The position numbers were made by a program, and so were the translations under genes. Shown in pieces: positions 52,542 to 63,658 of a DNA stretch of 64,000 nt. This DNA comes from Larus michahellis. Its lineage: Eukaryota > Chordata > Aves > Charadriiformes > Laridae. Below the pieces are notes generated by a model. It was not told the DNA's origin. It worked only from the letters and a program-made list of their open reading frames with translations, and ran no database searches. Within the stretch, counting starts at the first letter, position 1. The number at the start of each line of letters is the position of its first letter. The stretch covers positions 67,063,142 to 67,127,141 of the forward strand of contig NC_133896.1 of assembly GCF_964199755.1 (NCBI RefSeq). The letters run 5' to 3'.

Positions 52542-53050
52542 TCATAGAATCATAGAGTGTTTTGGGTCGGAAGGGACCTTAAAGATCACCTAGTTCCAAC
52601 CCCCCTGCCATGGGCAGGGACACCTCCCACTAGACCAGGCTGCTCAAAGCCCCATCCAGCCTGGCCTTGAACACTTCCAGGGATGGGGCAGCCACAGCTT
52701 CCCTGGGCAACCTGTTCCAGTGCCTCACCACTCTCAATGAAATATTTCTTCCTGCTATCTAAATCTACCCTCTTGCAGTTTGAAGCCATTAACCTTTGTC
52801 CTATCACTATATGCCCTTCAAAAAGTCCCTCCCCACCTTTCCTGTAGGTCCCCTTCAGGTACTGGAAGGCTGCTATAAGGTCTCCCTGGAGCCTTTTCTT
52901 CTCCAGGCTGAACAACCCCAACTCTCTCAGCCTGTCCTCATAGGAGAGGTGCTCCAGCCCCCTGGTCATCCTTGCGGTCCTCCTCTGGACCCGCTCCAAC
53001 GGGTCCATGTCCCTCCGTGTGCTGAGGACTCCAGAGCTGGACGCTCCTTC
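52542..53050 (-). mobile_element. CR1 3' fragment, minus orientation, abutting the B4GALNT3 promoter island
   Basis: Its tail is at the left (TTCATAGAATCATAGAG), and the body reads leftward from about 53050. The minus strand encodes CR1 ORF2 C-terminal remnants (MDPLERVQRRTARMTRGLEH, then YEDRLRELGLFSLEKKRL). The first 190 bp are nearly identical to the copy at 51538. Its truncated 5' end merges into the CpG island about 390 bp before the B4GALNT3 start codon. Confidence 0.92.
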
Positions 53051-53391
53051 GCCTTGGCAGGAGCGGCGACCTCCGGCAGCTCTGACCCCGCGGGACCCCC
53101 GTGGCCGGGGTGGCTCCGGGCTCCGGTCCCGGCGCCCGCCAGCCCCTAGAGCGGCCCAGGGGCGGGGCGGGACGGGGGCAGCCCTGCCGCCGCGCAGCCC
53201 CCGCCTCGGCCCCCCGGCGGGGCGGAGGCAGGTGCGGGGGGCGGTGGCAGAGCCCGCCCGAGAGCTGCCCCCGCGGTGGCGCGGCGCCGCCCCCGCACCT
53301 GGGCCCGCCCCGCGGAGGAGGAAGGCGGGGAGGGGGGTCCGAGGCGGCGGCTCCGTGCCGGTGCGGCGCGGCGCGGCGCGGCGGCGGGAGC

Positions 53392-53427
53392 ATGGCCCGG
53401 GGCGGCAGCGGGGGCCAGGCGCCCTGA
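53392..53427 (+). CDS. Upstream ORF in the B4GALNT3 leader
   Basis: ATG at 53392 with A at -3 and G at +4, a strong initiation context. It encodes MARGGSGGQAP and stops with TGA at 53425-53427, eight bases before the B4GALNT3 ATG. If the leader includes it, it should reduce main-ORF translation or require reinitiation. Confidence 0.5.
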   Translation: MARGGSGGQAP

Positions 53428-53435
53428 GCGGCGCC

Positions 53436-53589
53436 ATGCGGGGCCGGCTGCTGGCGCGGCTGCGGCGGCGGCGGCTGCGGCGGCTACTGCTGGCCCTGGG
53501 CGCGCTGGCCCTGGGGCTCTGGGCCGCTTACCTGGAGCTGGTAGCGGCGGCCGGCGGTGTCGGCGGCGGCGGGGCTCTCCCGGACCGCA
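53436..53589 (+). CDS. B4GALNT3: Beta-1,4-N-acetylgalactosaminyltransferase 3, coding exon 1 only
   Basis: B4GALNT3 transfers GalNAc in beta-1,4 linkage to terminal GlcNAc, making LacdiNAc on N- and O-glycans in the Golgi. The window holds only the first coding exon: 154 nt, 51 codons plus one base. It encodes a short basic cytoplasmic tail (MRGRLLARLRRRRLRR) and a single signal-anchor helix at residues 17-36 that ends GLWAAYLELVAAA. This matches the human type II membrane protein (RRRFRLLLAL... LWTLYLELVASA in my memory) and is followed by the same phase-1 junction. Donor CGCA|GTGAGT. The PA14 and catalytic domains must lie beyond the right edge. Gene order supports the call. ATG at 53436 has G at -3. 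Confidence 0.88.
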
Positions 53590-55691
53590 GTGAGTTACCC
53601 CCGTGGGGCGCCAGGGAAGGGGAAGGTGGGGAGCGGGGGGGCGGGTCCCGTCCCGGTGCAGAGCCCGTCCCGCTCCGCTCGGGATCCCGATGCAGAGCCC
53701 CCCTTTCCAGGCCGGCGGGGGAAGAGTTGCGGGGGGGGGGGACCGCTCCCTGGGGAGCCCCCGGGGGCGGAGGTGGGTCCCGTCCCCCGGGAAGGAGGAG
53801 GGATGTTGGGGGGTTCTGGCTTTTCTGCCTTTGGCCTGTCGGCTCTCGCCCTCCTCCTCCTCCTCTCTGTCAGGGGGACCTGTCAAAATGTGACCTTGAG
53901 CCCGGAGTCGCGGCTTGCGGGTGGCTCTCGCTCTCTTGAGCTCTGGTGTGAAACTGGGAAGCGTCAAAGATGCTTTGAATATCACTGCGATGAGAGAAGA
54001 AGGGTATGCAAAGGAGGAGGGAATGCGTACCCTGGAGATGCGCTGCTCACCTCCTAACGGGTTCGTTCTCTGCAAACTTTGAGGAGCGCAGCGGAGCGGA
54101 TACTAAGTGCAGTTAGCTGCTTTCTTTTTTTTTTTTTCCCCACGAAGTAGAGGAAAACAGTTATTTTCTATCAGTATCGTGTGAGTTTTCATGCTTCGCT
54201 TCTTTTTTACAGTTACAAGAAAGTTTTGAATGGCCCAAGTGTTTTGTAAAAGCCTGTGTTGGTGTTGCCGCTGGTTTTTAAATAATATTAGTGATGGGTG
54301 CGGATCTAATTTGATAGTAGTTTTTTCAAATAGATGTGAGTGTTTAGTCATACTCTTCGGTATCATAGTCCCTTCGTTATACACTGTAAACCCCTGATTA
54401 TTACTCCCGTGAGCCAGGCTTGGTTTCAGTCTTAAAGCTTTAGACTGTGGCTGTGCAAGGAGCTCCATGGACATCTACTACAAAGTCCATTACAGGACTT
54501 CAGCTTGTCCATTTGTTCCTTATTATATGTGACGTTAAGGCTAAAAATGCATATTTATCGTTCCGACAGCGTAAGAGATCTGGTTTCTTTGGCTAGGATA
54601 AATCCTCTAGTTATAATCTACCTTTTATGCCTGGTGGAATTAGTTGGGACCTGAGAAGATGGGTTGCGCTACGCATCTACTTTGTGTTACACCTTTCATG
54701 CGGTCTAGCCAAGCCTCTTACTGTACCACTTTGCCAGTACCCCCCAAAGATCCTTAGAGAAGACTGTGGAGGTATGTAGAGGACTTCTGCGGTGCAGCAA
54801 GGGAGAAAACAAACCCCTCGGAGGTATTTAAAACAGTGGTTATAAGGAGAGAGGGGCTGAGGCAGGTGTTTGGAGCCGTACAGCTGACGATCATTTTGCT
54901 GACAGCAATGCAAAGGGAGAGGGAGGGGATGGGAGAAATGGGCAGAGAGTGTGAGGACAGAAGAGATGCGCAGGAGCAAACAACTTTTCTTATTAATTGG
55001 GTTCTTCCTCTTTGGTTTTAGACGCAGCTTTACATCTCTGCTATAAAAGTCATTCTGTTTTAAGACTGAAACTGGAAACAGTGACATGACTACGGTCACT
55101 ACCAACTAAAACAGAAGATGAGGAAAATAATTATGTTATATTAAAGCTCAATTATATAAAAGTCCAGATTCTCCCACATCGACCAGAGACCTTGCCGCTC
55201 ATGGTATGCGGAAAGCATTTCCAAACACTGCTGGAAAGGGTGGGAGGGTGAAACCCTCTGGCAGGCAGCTCCTAATGAGCTCTGGAGCATCACGGAGGGA
55301 GAGCAGCTGTGCCTAGAGAGCTGAGGCTCTGCGGGCATGCTGGGCACTTGGCATCATGTTTTCCTGGCCTCAAGGTCAGGATCCTGGAACCTGCTAACAG
55401 GAGAAAGTTTAATTTTTGGCCCTCCCCACCCTTCCTCTTGGCCCCAGTACCTCTAAAAGCCTGTTTTGTTTTAAGAGAAATGAGAAGTTGGAGTGAAAGA
55501 CAAATGGTATTTGTTTTCTTTTGGCTGTTAAAACTAAGTAATGTTTTCTTCTCTTGGGACTGGGGCGGCTGTGTTTGTATCTCCACGTGGTGACTCTTTC
55601 CAGAGATCCCGGGGAGCCGGCATAGGAGGGAGTGATTCTCAGAGCAATTAATACTTTTCCGCTCTCATTTCTGCATTGTTTTCTGTCACAT

Positions 55692-55730
55692 GTCCCAGGT
55701 GGGAACCCTACTGTAAGTCACACCTGGGAC
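55692..55730. repeat. Short inverted repeat in B4GALNT3 intron 1
   Basis: GTCCCAGGTGGGA (55692-55704) and TCACACCTGGGAC (55718-55730) are reverse complements at 12 of 13 positions, with a 13-base spacer. Confidence 0.7.
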
Positions 55731-58209
55731 CAACCAAGAGCTACCACCTCAACTTATCTGATGCAATAGCCTCCCCAGTTATTGCTGATAAAATACAAAG
55801 CGTAACTTTTCTGGGCAATGGGTAAGAGTCTCCCTCCATTAGGGCCAGAAAGCTGAAGAGCTGCTGGGCTTGGAAGGAGAGCTACAGTCCATCTCCTATG
55901 TCCATAACAGAGCTTTCTTCTTACCTCCCTAAAAGGCATTGCAGAACAGCCTGTGTATGGTAAGTCAAGTATGTTTTCTCTTTCCAGAAAGGTGAGCCCT
56001 TCTTTCGCAAGGCTGTAAGGAGTCACAGAAAATATTCCCTTTCCTCTCAGCCATGCGTGGGATGGAGCACAAGCCGCTGTGATGCCCCCATGCCACCCCT
56101 GCTCCTGGGTCAGCGCCTTAGAGCAAGTCTTCAGGCACAGTGGTTTCTCCCCAGCTTTATGCTCCTTTGCTCCTCTGACCCCACCAGATCAGCGTGGTGG
56201 AGGAAGCAAATGTCAGATGGCCTGGGTGTGGGCGTTCACGTAAGTGATGCTTAAAAATTGAGGCCGTGACTGTTGTCCCTTGGTGTACATGTAGCTCTGC
56301 CATGCAACAAAGTTAAGCACATAAATAAGTTTAGATGAAAGCAAACAAAGGGCCTAGGAGAGTATACTGTAATCATTGGTACCCACTGGCTTCCATGGTG
56401 CTGCATCGCCGTACGCTGGGAGAGGTTCTGGCCATGAGGCTCGTTTCGCTGTAACGTTGAAGTCAAAGGTTGAAACACCAGCTGGAGGTGCAGAATTTGT
56501 GCTCAGTATACCCCATGGGTACTGTGGGATTCGCACATTCCTAAGTTGATGCAGGCCCTTTTCTAGCTGTCAGGAAGGTTTGGGGTAGGCTGGACAGGGA
56601 TGGATGATAGTATGGGCGCTCATGAGTGATAGCTTTCCTTTGAAAGCGATGCTGAAATGAACTGTCAATCTGGTTTAAGAAAAAACAACACACGCACACA
56701 CACAAAAAAAAAACCATAACAAAACCACCACCATATCACTTTTTTTCTTGTGATGTGACTAAATCAAGGTATTCCTACCAGGGAGCCTCATTGGCAGGAC
56801 TGTTGTCTCTCATGGACAAGAGGGTGTTTCTGTTCCTGTTGTTGTTGAGGGGCTTGCCTTTTTCTTTTTTTTTTCTTTTTTTTTTTTTAATTGAGCGTAT
56901 TTGGCTGGTCTGCTGCCCAACAGGTATTTATAGGAATCTTAAACATGTTTACAGCTGAGTGAGGAAAAGCAAGCAGGCTGATGCGAGCTGAAGATGGGCA
57001 CAACTCTCCTCACATGAAATGTGGCCTGTTGTCATCCAAAACGAGTTGTAACAGGCAGGGCACTGCCTTCCTGCCAAGAAACCCGAGGAGTTGGAGACAG
57101 TGTGTTTACTCCCTCTGCTGACAGGCACTAACCTCTGTGGAGTGGGCTCTCCAGCAGAAATGTTTTTCTCGTCTTTACTAGCTGCTACACAGCACCCTTT
57201 GCTCCTGCAAGTGACCGCTGGAGGCGGGAAAATTTTCCTATTTCAAGGGTGAATGAGGTGTTGGGGAGGGAGAAAATACCAGTAAAGCACAGAGCAGCCA
57301 GGTCTGGAGAGCGAGTCTTGTGCCCTGCCTTTTCTGCTGTACTGCCGTTGGCTTGGCAGCACGGCTGGAAGGGGCAAGGGCAGGGACGGGTCTTCCTCAG
57401 GGAAGACCCCCACCCCAAGACACTCTTCCCAGAGCTGCTGCAATGCTCTGTTTGGATGGAAAGGCTGGTGGGTCGGGGACCTTCCCTGCTACCGCTGTTT
57501 TAATCTTCTGCGCCCAGTAGTGCCTTGTCTTGCCCGCCCATCCATACCCTTCTGAGTCTGAGGGAGCCAAGCTGGCATCAGCGAGCTGTGCTTGCAGGTA
57601 ATGAGGATGCGTAACAATCCACCTTTGCTTTAAAACCTTGTGTCAACATAGTAAAAGCAAATCCTGAGCCTTGAAGGAGCTTGGAGGTGAGGTCATTCCC
57701 AGCCGTTGCTGTGCAGACTCTGTTTTTTTTCTGCTGCAAAGACCATGGTATCTCGGGAGGCTATAAATCACTTGCAGTAATTTCCTTTACTACAGGTGTG
57801 AGCGTCACAGTGAGCCAGGCGCAAGCAGGGTGTGCAGGATTAGATTAGATTGTCAGAGGTGCAGTTTGTAGGAACAAGGTATCAGGGGCCCATTAACCTG
57901 CCTCTCCCAGCTGCTTCAACCTGTCCCCATTCCTCCGCATTTTATTGTTGCACGTAAATAACGCTGGGAGTGTCTTATCTTCCTTTCTTGGGTTGTGACA
58001 AGTGGGTTTTGTCTCACATCTAGTGTCACAGAATGCTGCTTTTCTAACTCAGTTGCGTGCAGCTCCACTCTCTGAAGTGGGAAATAGAAGGGGTTCAGAA
58101 GAAACCATGCAGATGTGCGAATGAAAAAGTCCTTATGGCAAGACTTCCACCTCCCCAGTCCGTACATCTTTAGTGTCCCTTTCCTTTCACGGAAACTTGG
58201 TCTGTTACC

Positions 58210-58227
58210 CCCACCACCACCACCACC
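58210..58227 (+). repeat. (CCA)n microsatellite
   Basis: About six CCA/CAC units followed by GTGG. A simple repeat in intron sequence. Confidence 0.85.
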
Positions 58228-59841
58228 GTGGTAAGCTCTCTGATCGTCAGGCATCCAGGCTACTACAAAGCCGTGCGAGTTGCTTAAAACCTGACCCGAG
58301 TGTTGGCGTGAATGGGCAGGTGTGTGTGTTTGTGTGAGAAAAGTAGCTGGCAGAAAGCTCAACTTGCTTATTTAATGTAATGCACCAACTTCCTTCTCCA
58401 GCCTCCCTGCCCAGGCACCCCCAGAAGCACCTATACATATGGCTGAGCACACCGAGGTGTGCAGGTCCTTTCACATGCGTGTGGGCTGACTTTTGCAATC
58501 GCTCACACGCAAGCTTACTTGCCTATACATGCACAGTATCGCTCTTTTGCATAGCTAATTGCTCTAAAGGTTACTGAGTGCCTGTGGTGAGAGAGGCGAC
58601 CATGTGGCTCTCCAGCGGTGGCTGAAGTATCTCTGTTTCCACTCGGTGTAACTCGGAAACTGTTAACCCAGAGGAAAATTTAAACTAGATATCACCCCCA
58701 AAGCACCTCATCCTGACCGAAGAAAAGTGTTGGCAGCCGGGGAACATCCATACCATGAAGTGTGCATGTGACACTTCTGTGTTTTTGAAGACATTGAGAC
58801 CTTCATTCACAGGGACCTGCGCCAAGCAACATCGTTCCCCAAAGCACATTGTGGGCCACTGTAGCCATCAGGAGAAGGATGGACACTGCAGGTGGGGCAG
58901 ATTTTTCACTTCCAGGTGATCTGTTGGTTCTCCCTGGAATATGATGAGAAGTGCTGTCACATCTCTGCTCTGCACTGGTGTACGTAAAGTGAGTCAACAT
59001 CCCCAGGCCCACATTCACAGCACAGACCACTATCACAGACCCAGCAGAGAAGCCAGGGCCGCTGAGAGCGATTTGGATCATACTCTAGCTTGGTTGTGAG
59101 ATTCATTGACAGCAGCCAGGGGATGCCTGGACCTCATGCTAGCTGTGCCATGCTTGTCCTGGGCCAGCGTATCCTTTTGCTGCTGCTGAGGCATGTACTG
59201 CAAATCATTTGTGAACTTGGCTTTTTCCACCTCCTGACTTGAAGTCTCGTAGGGATTTGACTCTTAAATAACCCTTTTTGTGGGTTATTTAAGGGGTGCT
59301 TGGGTCCCTGTGCACCGCATGAGAGTGACAAGTGTTTGTCTTCTTGGAACCTGGCCTGCCGTTTGTCTGGCCCCAGAAGATCCCCAATTTGTTTGCAAAG
59401 ATTACATGTTATCATTATAAATAAACTCTTGCATCATCCCTTTGTGTACACATTACCTTTGACAGATTTGTGTAGTGGCGTGCCAACACAGCACGTATTC
59501 CCGCACCACGCCTTCCTGTCTTGAGTCAGGCTGGATTAGGATGACTCGGATGTCATGGACCAGTGCCCTCCTGTGCTTCTCCTCCGTGCTGTGGCGTTGG
59601 CGGAGGAATGCTATTGTCCTCTGGAGATGTGTTTCTGCGTATGGTATAGTAATGTGAAGGCTCTGCCTTCTCTTGCCTGCAAGTTAAGGCAGATGAGAAG
59701 GCAGAGTGGCGCTGGGAGAGATGATGGTCATTGTCTTTCATCTGGTGGTTTGGCATTGCTGATGTCTGCAAATATGGTAAAAGGCAGGATGTTTTCCAGA
59801 AGGCAGAGGTTACCTTCTAGGTCGTGGCCGTGGTCCCCAGT

Positions 59842-59880
59842 GATCCATCCCCGGATCCATCACTCCATCCCCGGAGTGAT
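59842..59880. repeat. Two adjacent hairpins with the same ATCCCC loop
   Basis: GATCC-ATCCCC-GGATC at 59842-59857 and ATCACTCC-ATCCCC-GGAGTGAT at 59859-59880. Both stems are perfect (5 and 8 bp), and the two units look like a tandem duplication of about 20 bp. Confidence 0.85.
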
Positions 59881-62410
59881 GATGGGGTTCTTTCTCCAGC
59901 ACTTACAATAGCCTCAAGAATTTATGGGGTTATAGATTTTGTTGTACTTTGAGTTTCCCTTTCCTATTTGTTCTTGCTGTGCATTGATGTTCCCTTTTCC
60001 AGCCACTTCCCAATTCAATTGCTTTTTTTTTTTTCAGGCTTGCAGTAATAGCTGAGAAGGGCTTTCCAGAGAAGGAAATAAGCTGTCTTATTTAGATGTG
60101 GTGTGAGATTTAAGAAAGATCCTTGTAATGCCTTGGGTGGAAACAGATGTGAACCTGGTCCTTAGATACTTATGCTTTTCATGATGTTAGAAATTCATAG
60201 TCTGTGCATGTAATCAGCCAAACCAAAATACACTGGGATTTGACCAGAGCTCCTCTGTACTTCTGTTTTCCTGAGAAGACTTTCCCAGGCCAAAGCACAA
60301 AGGCTTTGATATTCCTGATGTGGAGAGAGTCCCCTACACTTTGAGATGCTAAGATGGTCTGGGACAATGTTGTTAAGTAAATCAGCTTTCTCCAAAGACA
60401 CCTCAGAACAATAATTCATGTTGGCATAATAAAGAATTTAAATCAACTCCACAGAATAATGATATTCAATTAGTCTTTGACACGTTTTCATTTCAGACAA
60501 TCCAAAGATTGTCAGGTGGACCTGTGAGTTCCCCTGAAGCATCAATGCCCCTCTCAAAAGGTCACTAATTCTAATTTTATCATTTCCTAAGGCTTATTTA
60601 TTTCAGCTTTCTGTGACTATTTCCCATTTGAGATTTTTTTGAGGGGAAAAGAAGTCAATGTGGCTTCTTATCCCTCTTGTTTTTAGAAGTTGGAAAAGCT
60701 GTCACCTATTACTTTATATTGTAGGTCTATTGGATCCCCTTATGTGGCAAAAGTATTGCATCTTCTGCTATTCTTTCTTTTCTGTGTCACTGTTTTCCAT
60801 CAGAGATGCAAATGGTACGTCCCCGGCCCTTCCATCATCCATGGGGATTTTCCTCCTTCCTGGTTTCCACCTTGGTGACCTTGATGTTGATTTCAGACAG
60901 TCTAAACATTCTTGGGTTTTGTTTGGTTTTTTTTTTTTTCAGTTGAGCCATTAACAGCCAGTGCTACTCAGTAACGTAAAAACACTGAATACAGATCAGA
61001 GGCTTGACTTTGGGGCTTTCTGTAACAGGCATGTTTTATCTTTTTAAATTTATTTTCTGCTAGCCCTCTGGACTGTGAGTATTAGGAACTAGTAGGCTTA
61101 TATGGAAGCCTGTATTTCACTGAAATTGTGTAAATTCGTGCACACTAAACAGTAGGGTTTTTTTGTCAGATACTGTTATATCCCATTTACCAGTAAAAAT
61201 ATTTGATCTGCATCATCACCTGTTAGGCTGCAGAATTGCCTAGTAGAGCTCTCTTGAAGAAAGGATAATCTACATTAATGATATGTGTATTTTTTCCTGC
61301 CATTCTAAATAAATCTGTTTCTGCCTTGCTTCAAGAGGCCACTTGTTTCCATGTCATTAGCGTGGGCTGTTTGACTTGGCCCGTATATTTGGTGTTGGCA
61401 ACTCCGACAGCTTCCTCGGCGCTGCCGTTCATTTGAGCCTAGTTAAGATATCTCCAGCCCTTCTCATAAATACTTCACTTCCTAAATTAGTTTTATTTGT
61501 ATTTTGTAATGTTATTTTCTGTTAAATTGCAGTAGTCATGTCTGGGTGCTATTAACCCCATCTAAGCTGCAGAACAAAATTTATAATGGGCTGAGAATAT
61601 CCTGTCCAGACCACCCTGCACTAATAGTCTCAATTACCTGCTGCGGCAGCTTGCTGTCAGCATTAGCTGCCACAGTCCATGCTTTGTTGTAAGCAGGCCA
61701 GTTGGAAGGGTTTTATTTGTTTTCAATAAAAAATGCAAAATAAACCAATAATCTGCCAAAACCAAGTTTTTCTATCACTTCCCATAATTTCCACAGAGGT
61801 GTACCTTGAAAATAAATTGTCTGCCTTACATAAGGAGGAAATATTTTGCCATTGCTATGTCTTGAAAGTATCAGTGTATGCCTGTTTCGGAGGAAATTTT
61901 GTGAATGGCAGTTATGACCCCTAGTCTGTACTCTTGTACCAATGGGAGGGAGTAGTTGCATCTACTAAAAAATTCAAAATAACACCCGAGCCAAGGTGTT
62001 AAAGAATGAACGCACTATTAAGGTCTTTCCTACGACATATGTTGCCTCTTTCTATTGGAGGGGGGAAGCAGTGAGAAGATGTGCCCTTAAAACTAGGGAA
62101 CAGAAGAAGGGTGAACCTTGGAGTGGAAAGAACCCCTGCTGCCTCCAGGCCCCAAGGATCTCCCTCGGTGTCCTCCAACATGGGAGGTGGAGGGCAGTCC
62201 CTGTGCCCAAGGGGCAGCAGAATGGTGCAGGGGAGCGATCCCCAGGAAAGGGGCCCTTAGTTCCCCCGACCCTCCTCCTTCTCCCACAGTAGGGCATCTT
62301 TCAGGCCACAGGCCTCCCAGTGCCCAGAACAGCCATCTTGGGATGCATGCATCGCCATCACAGTGGCCTCCTGATGTCACAAGCCACCTCACTGCCTTCT
62401 GTTCTGGCCC

Positions 62411-62990
62411 CTATAAATACGGGGACCCCGGCTGCTGGCCCACGATTCACTGAGCTTTGACGCCCCTGGGTTCCGAGGGTGATTGGAAGAAAGAGGTTCC
62501 ACAGCAGCAAGGCGAGTGGCTGCCCACTTTTGTGTGGGAAGGCAGGTAGGCGGTTGCAGGAGACACGGAGGAAAAGGAGGCAGCGTCAGAGGGGAGGCAC
62601 CATCAGCTGCGTGGTAGCGGTGGCCATCACTCACATGGCTGATGGTGTGGAACCTATGGAAGTAGACCTTCCTGAAGATCAAGAAGAGCTGATGGAAATG
62701 GATTAACCTGCAGCATGACTCACCTGGCGCCACGACACCATGCCAGGGGTCCTCTCCGTGATTGCCATGGCAGCAGTGTTGCAGGAATGCCTGGCCAGTG
62801 CCCTACCATCGGCTCAGCCTCTGTGTCTGGCCATCCTGCAGGCTCACCCGTTCCATCTCCTGACATTAACGTTATTTTGTTGATTGTTACGGGTGGTGTG
62901 AGCCTTTCCCATCTATCCGCACCCTCATTCCTCCTGGAGGGGTGGCATCTCTTCTGCTCTGAGTCCCAATAAAAGCGGATGAGATGACGT
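62411..62990 (+). other. Compact promoter / small ORF / poly(A) unit inside B4GALNT3 intron 1
   Basis: TATAAATA at 62412-62419 is followed by an Inr-like TTCACTG near 62446-62452, and AATAAA lies at 62968-62973 with a GT-rich stretch after it (GTGGCTTTTGCTGGGCC). In between, a frame open from 62461 to the TAA at 62704-62706 has its only ATG late, at 62635. That ATG gives the 23-residue acidic peptide MADGVEPMEVDLPEDQEE, then LMEMD. I do not recognise the protein. It may be a small independent gene, a retrocopy remnant, a non-coding RNA or coincidence. Confidence 0.4.
62635..62706 (+). CDS. Possible small acidic peptide, unrecognised
   Basis: ATG at 62635 to TAA at 62706, 23 residues, rich in Glu, Asp and Met with two ME(V/M)D motifs. 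The start context is moderate (C at -3, G at +4). The frame is open for 58 further codons upstream without an ATG (an in-frame TGA lies at 62458), which could mean a longer protein with an upstream exon or a chance open frame. Confidence 0.25.
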   Translation: MADGVEPMEVDLPEDQEELMEMD

Positions 62991-63461
62991 GGCTTTTGCT
63001 GGGCCATTGTGCTGGGACAACAGGAGGAATCCCTCAGAGGGGCACTGAGGTCCATAGGGCCTGGAGGTGGATTTTCTTCAGTCAGAGGATGAGAAGGCTA
63101 CCTGATGGATGGTTGTAGATGAAGCCAGACCCTCTATGGTGGTGCCCAAAGAATAACAGGTCAAGCAAAGAAGTCAGAGGGATGGCTGTTCCTGTGGAGA
63201 AGCAGGTGACTGCTGCTTCATTAGGAGTCCTTTTCAAGATTGGGCAATAATTGATTAAAAAAACCAAACAATAAAACGAGAACAGTAAAAATGCTTTAGT
63301 TCTCTCTTATTTGGTACTTTGGTGACTGCATCTGGACTCCTCTGTCCCCCTCCTGGACTCCCCAGTCCAGGAAGGACACTGGTGCGTGGGGTGTGGGCCC
63401 AGCCCAGGGCCTTTGGGATGGTGAGGGGCCGGGGCACATGAGGGCATGCTGAGGGAAATGC
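62991..63461. other. B4GALNT3: B4GALNT3 intron 1, continuation
   Basis: Unassigned sequence. No exon or repeat was recognised. Confidence 0.6.
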
Positions 63462-63658
63462 CTTTGGGCATGAGGGTGGTGAGACGCTGGAACAGGCTGC
63501 CCGGGGCAGTTGTGGATGCCCTGTGCCTGGAGGTGTTCAAGGTCAGGTTGGATGGGGCTTTAAGCAACCCTCTAGTGAAAGATGTCCCTGCCCATGGCAG
63601 GGGGGTTGGACTAGGTGATCTTTAAAGGTCCCTCCTAACCCAAACCATTCTATGAGAC
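63462..63658 (+). mobile_element. CR1 3' fragment, plus orientation
   Basis: About 0.2 kb of CR1 tail: GGGCATGAGGGTGGTGAGAC, CTGGAACAGGCTGCCCGGGG, GTTCAAGGTCAGGTTGGATG, ending AACCCAAACCATTCTATGAG. It is strongly 5'-truncated. Confidence 0.92.

Larger units (their letters stand above)
52970..53860 (+). promoter_or_regulatory. B4GALNT3: B4GALNT3 CpG-island promoter
   Basis: Extremely CpG-rich, with GC boxes (GGGGCGGGGC near 53160) and GCGGCGCGGC runs up to the start codon, and no TATA box. The left border overlaps a CR1 5' end. The transcription start is likely within about 53150-53390. Confidence 0.75.
53590..62410 (+). other. B4GALNT3: B4GALNT3 intron 1, first part
   Basis: The start is still CpG-rich to about 53860. 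The rest is unassigned. Low-complexity items are a T-run near 54122-54139, a CA/A-rich tract at 56686-56712, a T-rich tract at 56859-56888 and a (CCA)n run at 58210-58227. Short inverted repeats are listed separately. No later B4GALNT3 exon, other gene or clear mobile element was recognised. Confidence 0.65.

Noticed and set aside
52586-54075. 283- and 309-codon minus-strand frames near B4GALNT3
   Set aside because: One joins CR1 remnant to antisense CpG island; the other is antisense to exon 1 in very GC-rich DNA. No domains beyond the CR1 part.
54836-55021. Short plus-strand frame in B4GALNT3 intron 1
   Set aside because: No domain, no start context of note and no conserved features.
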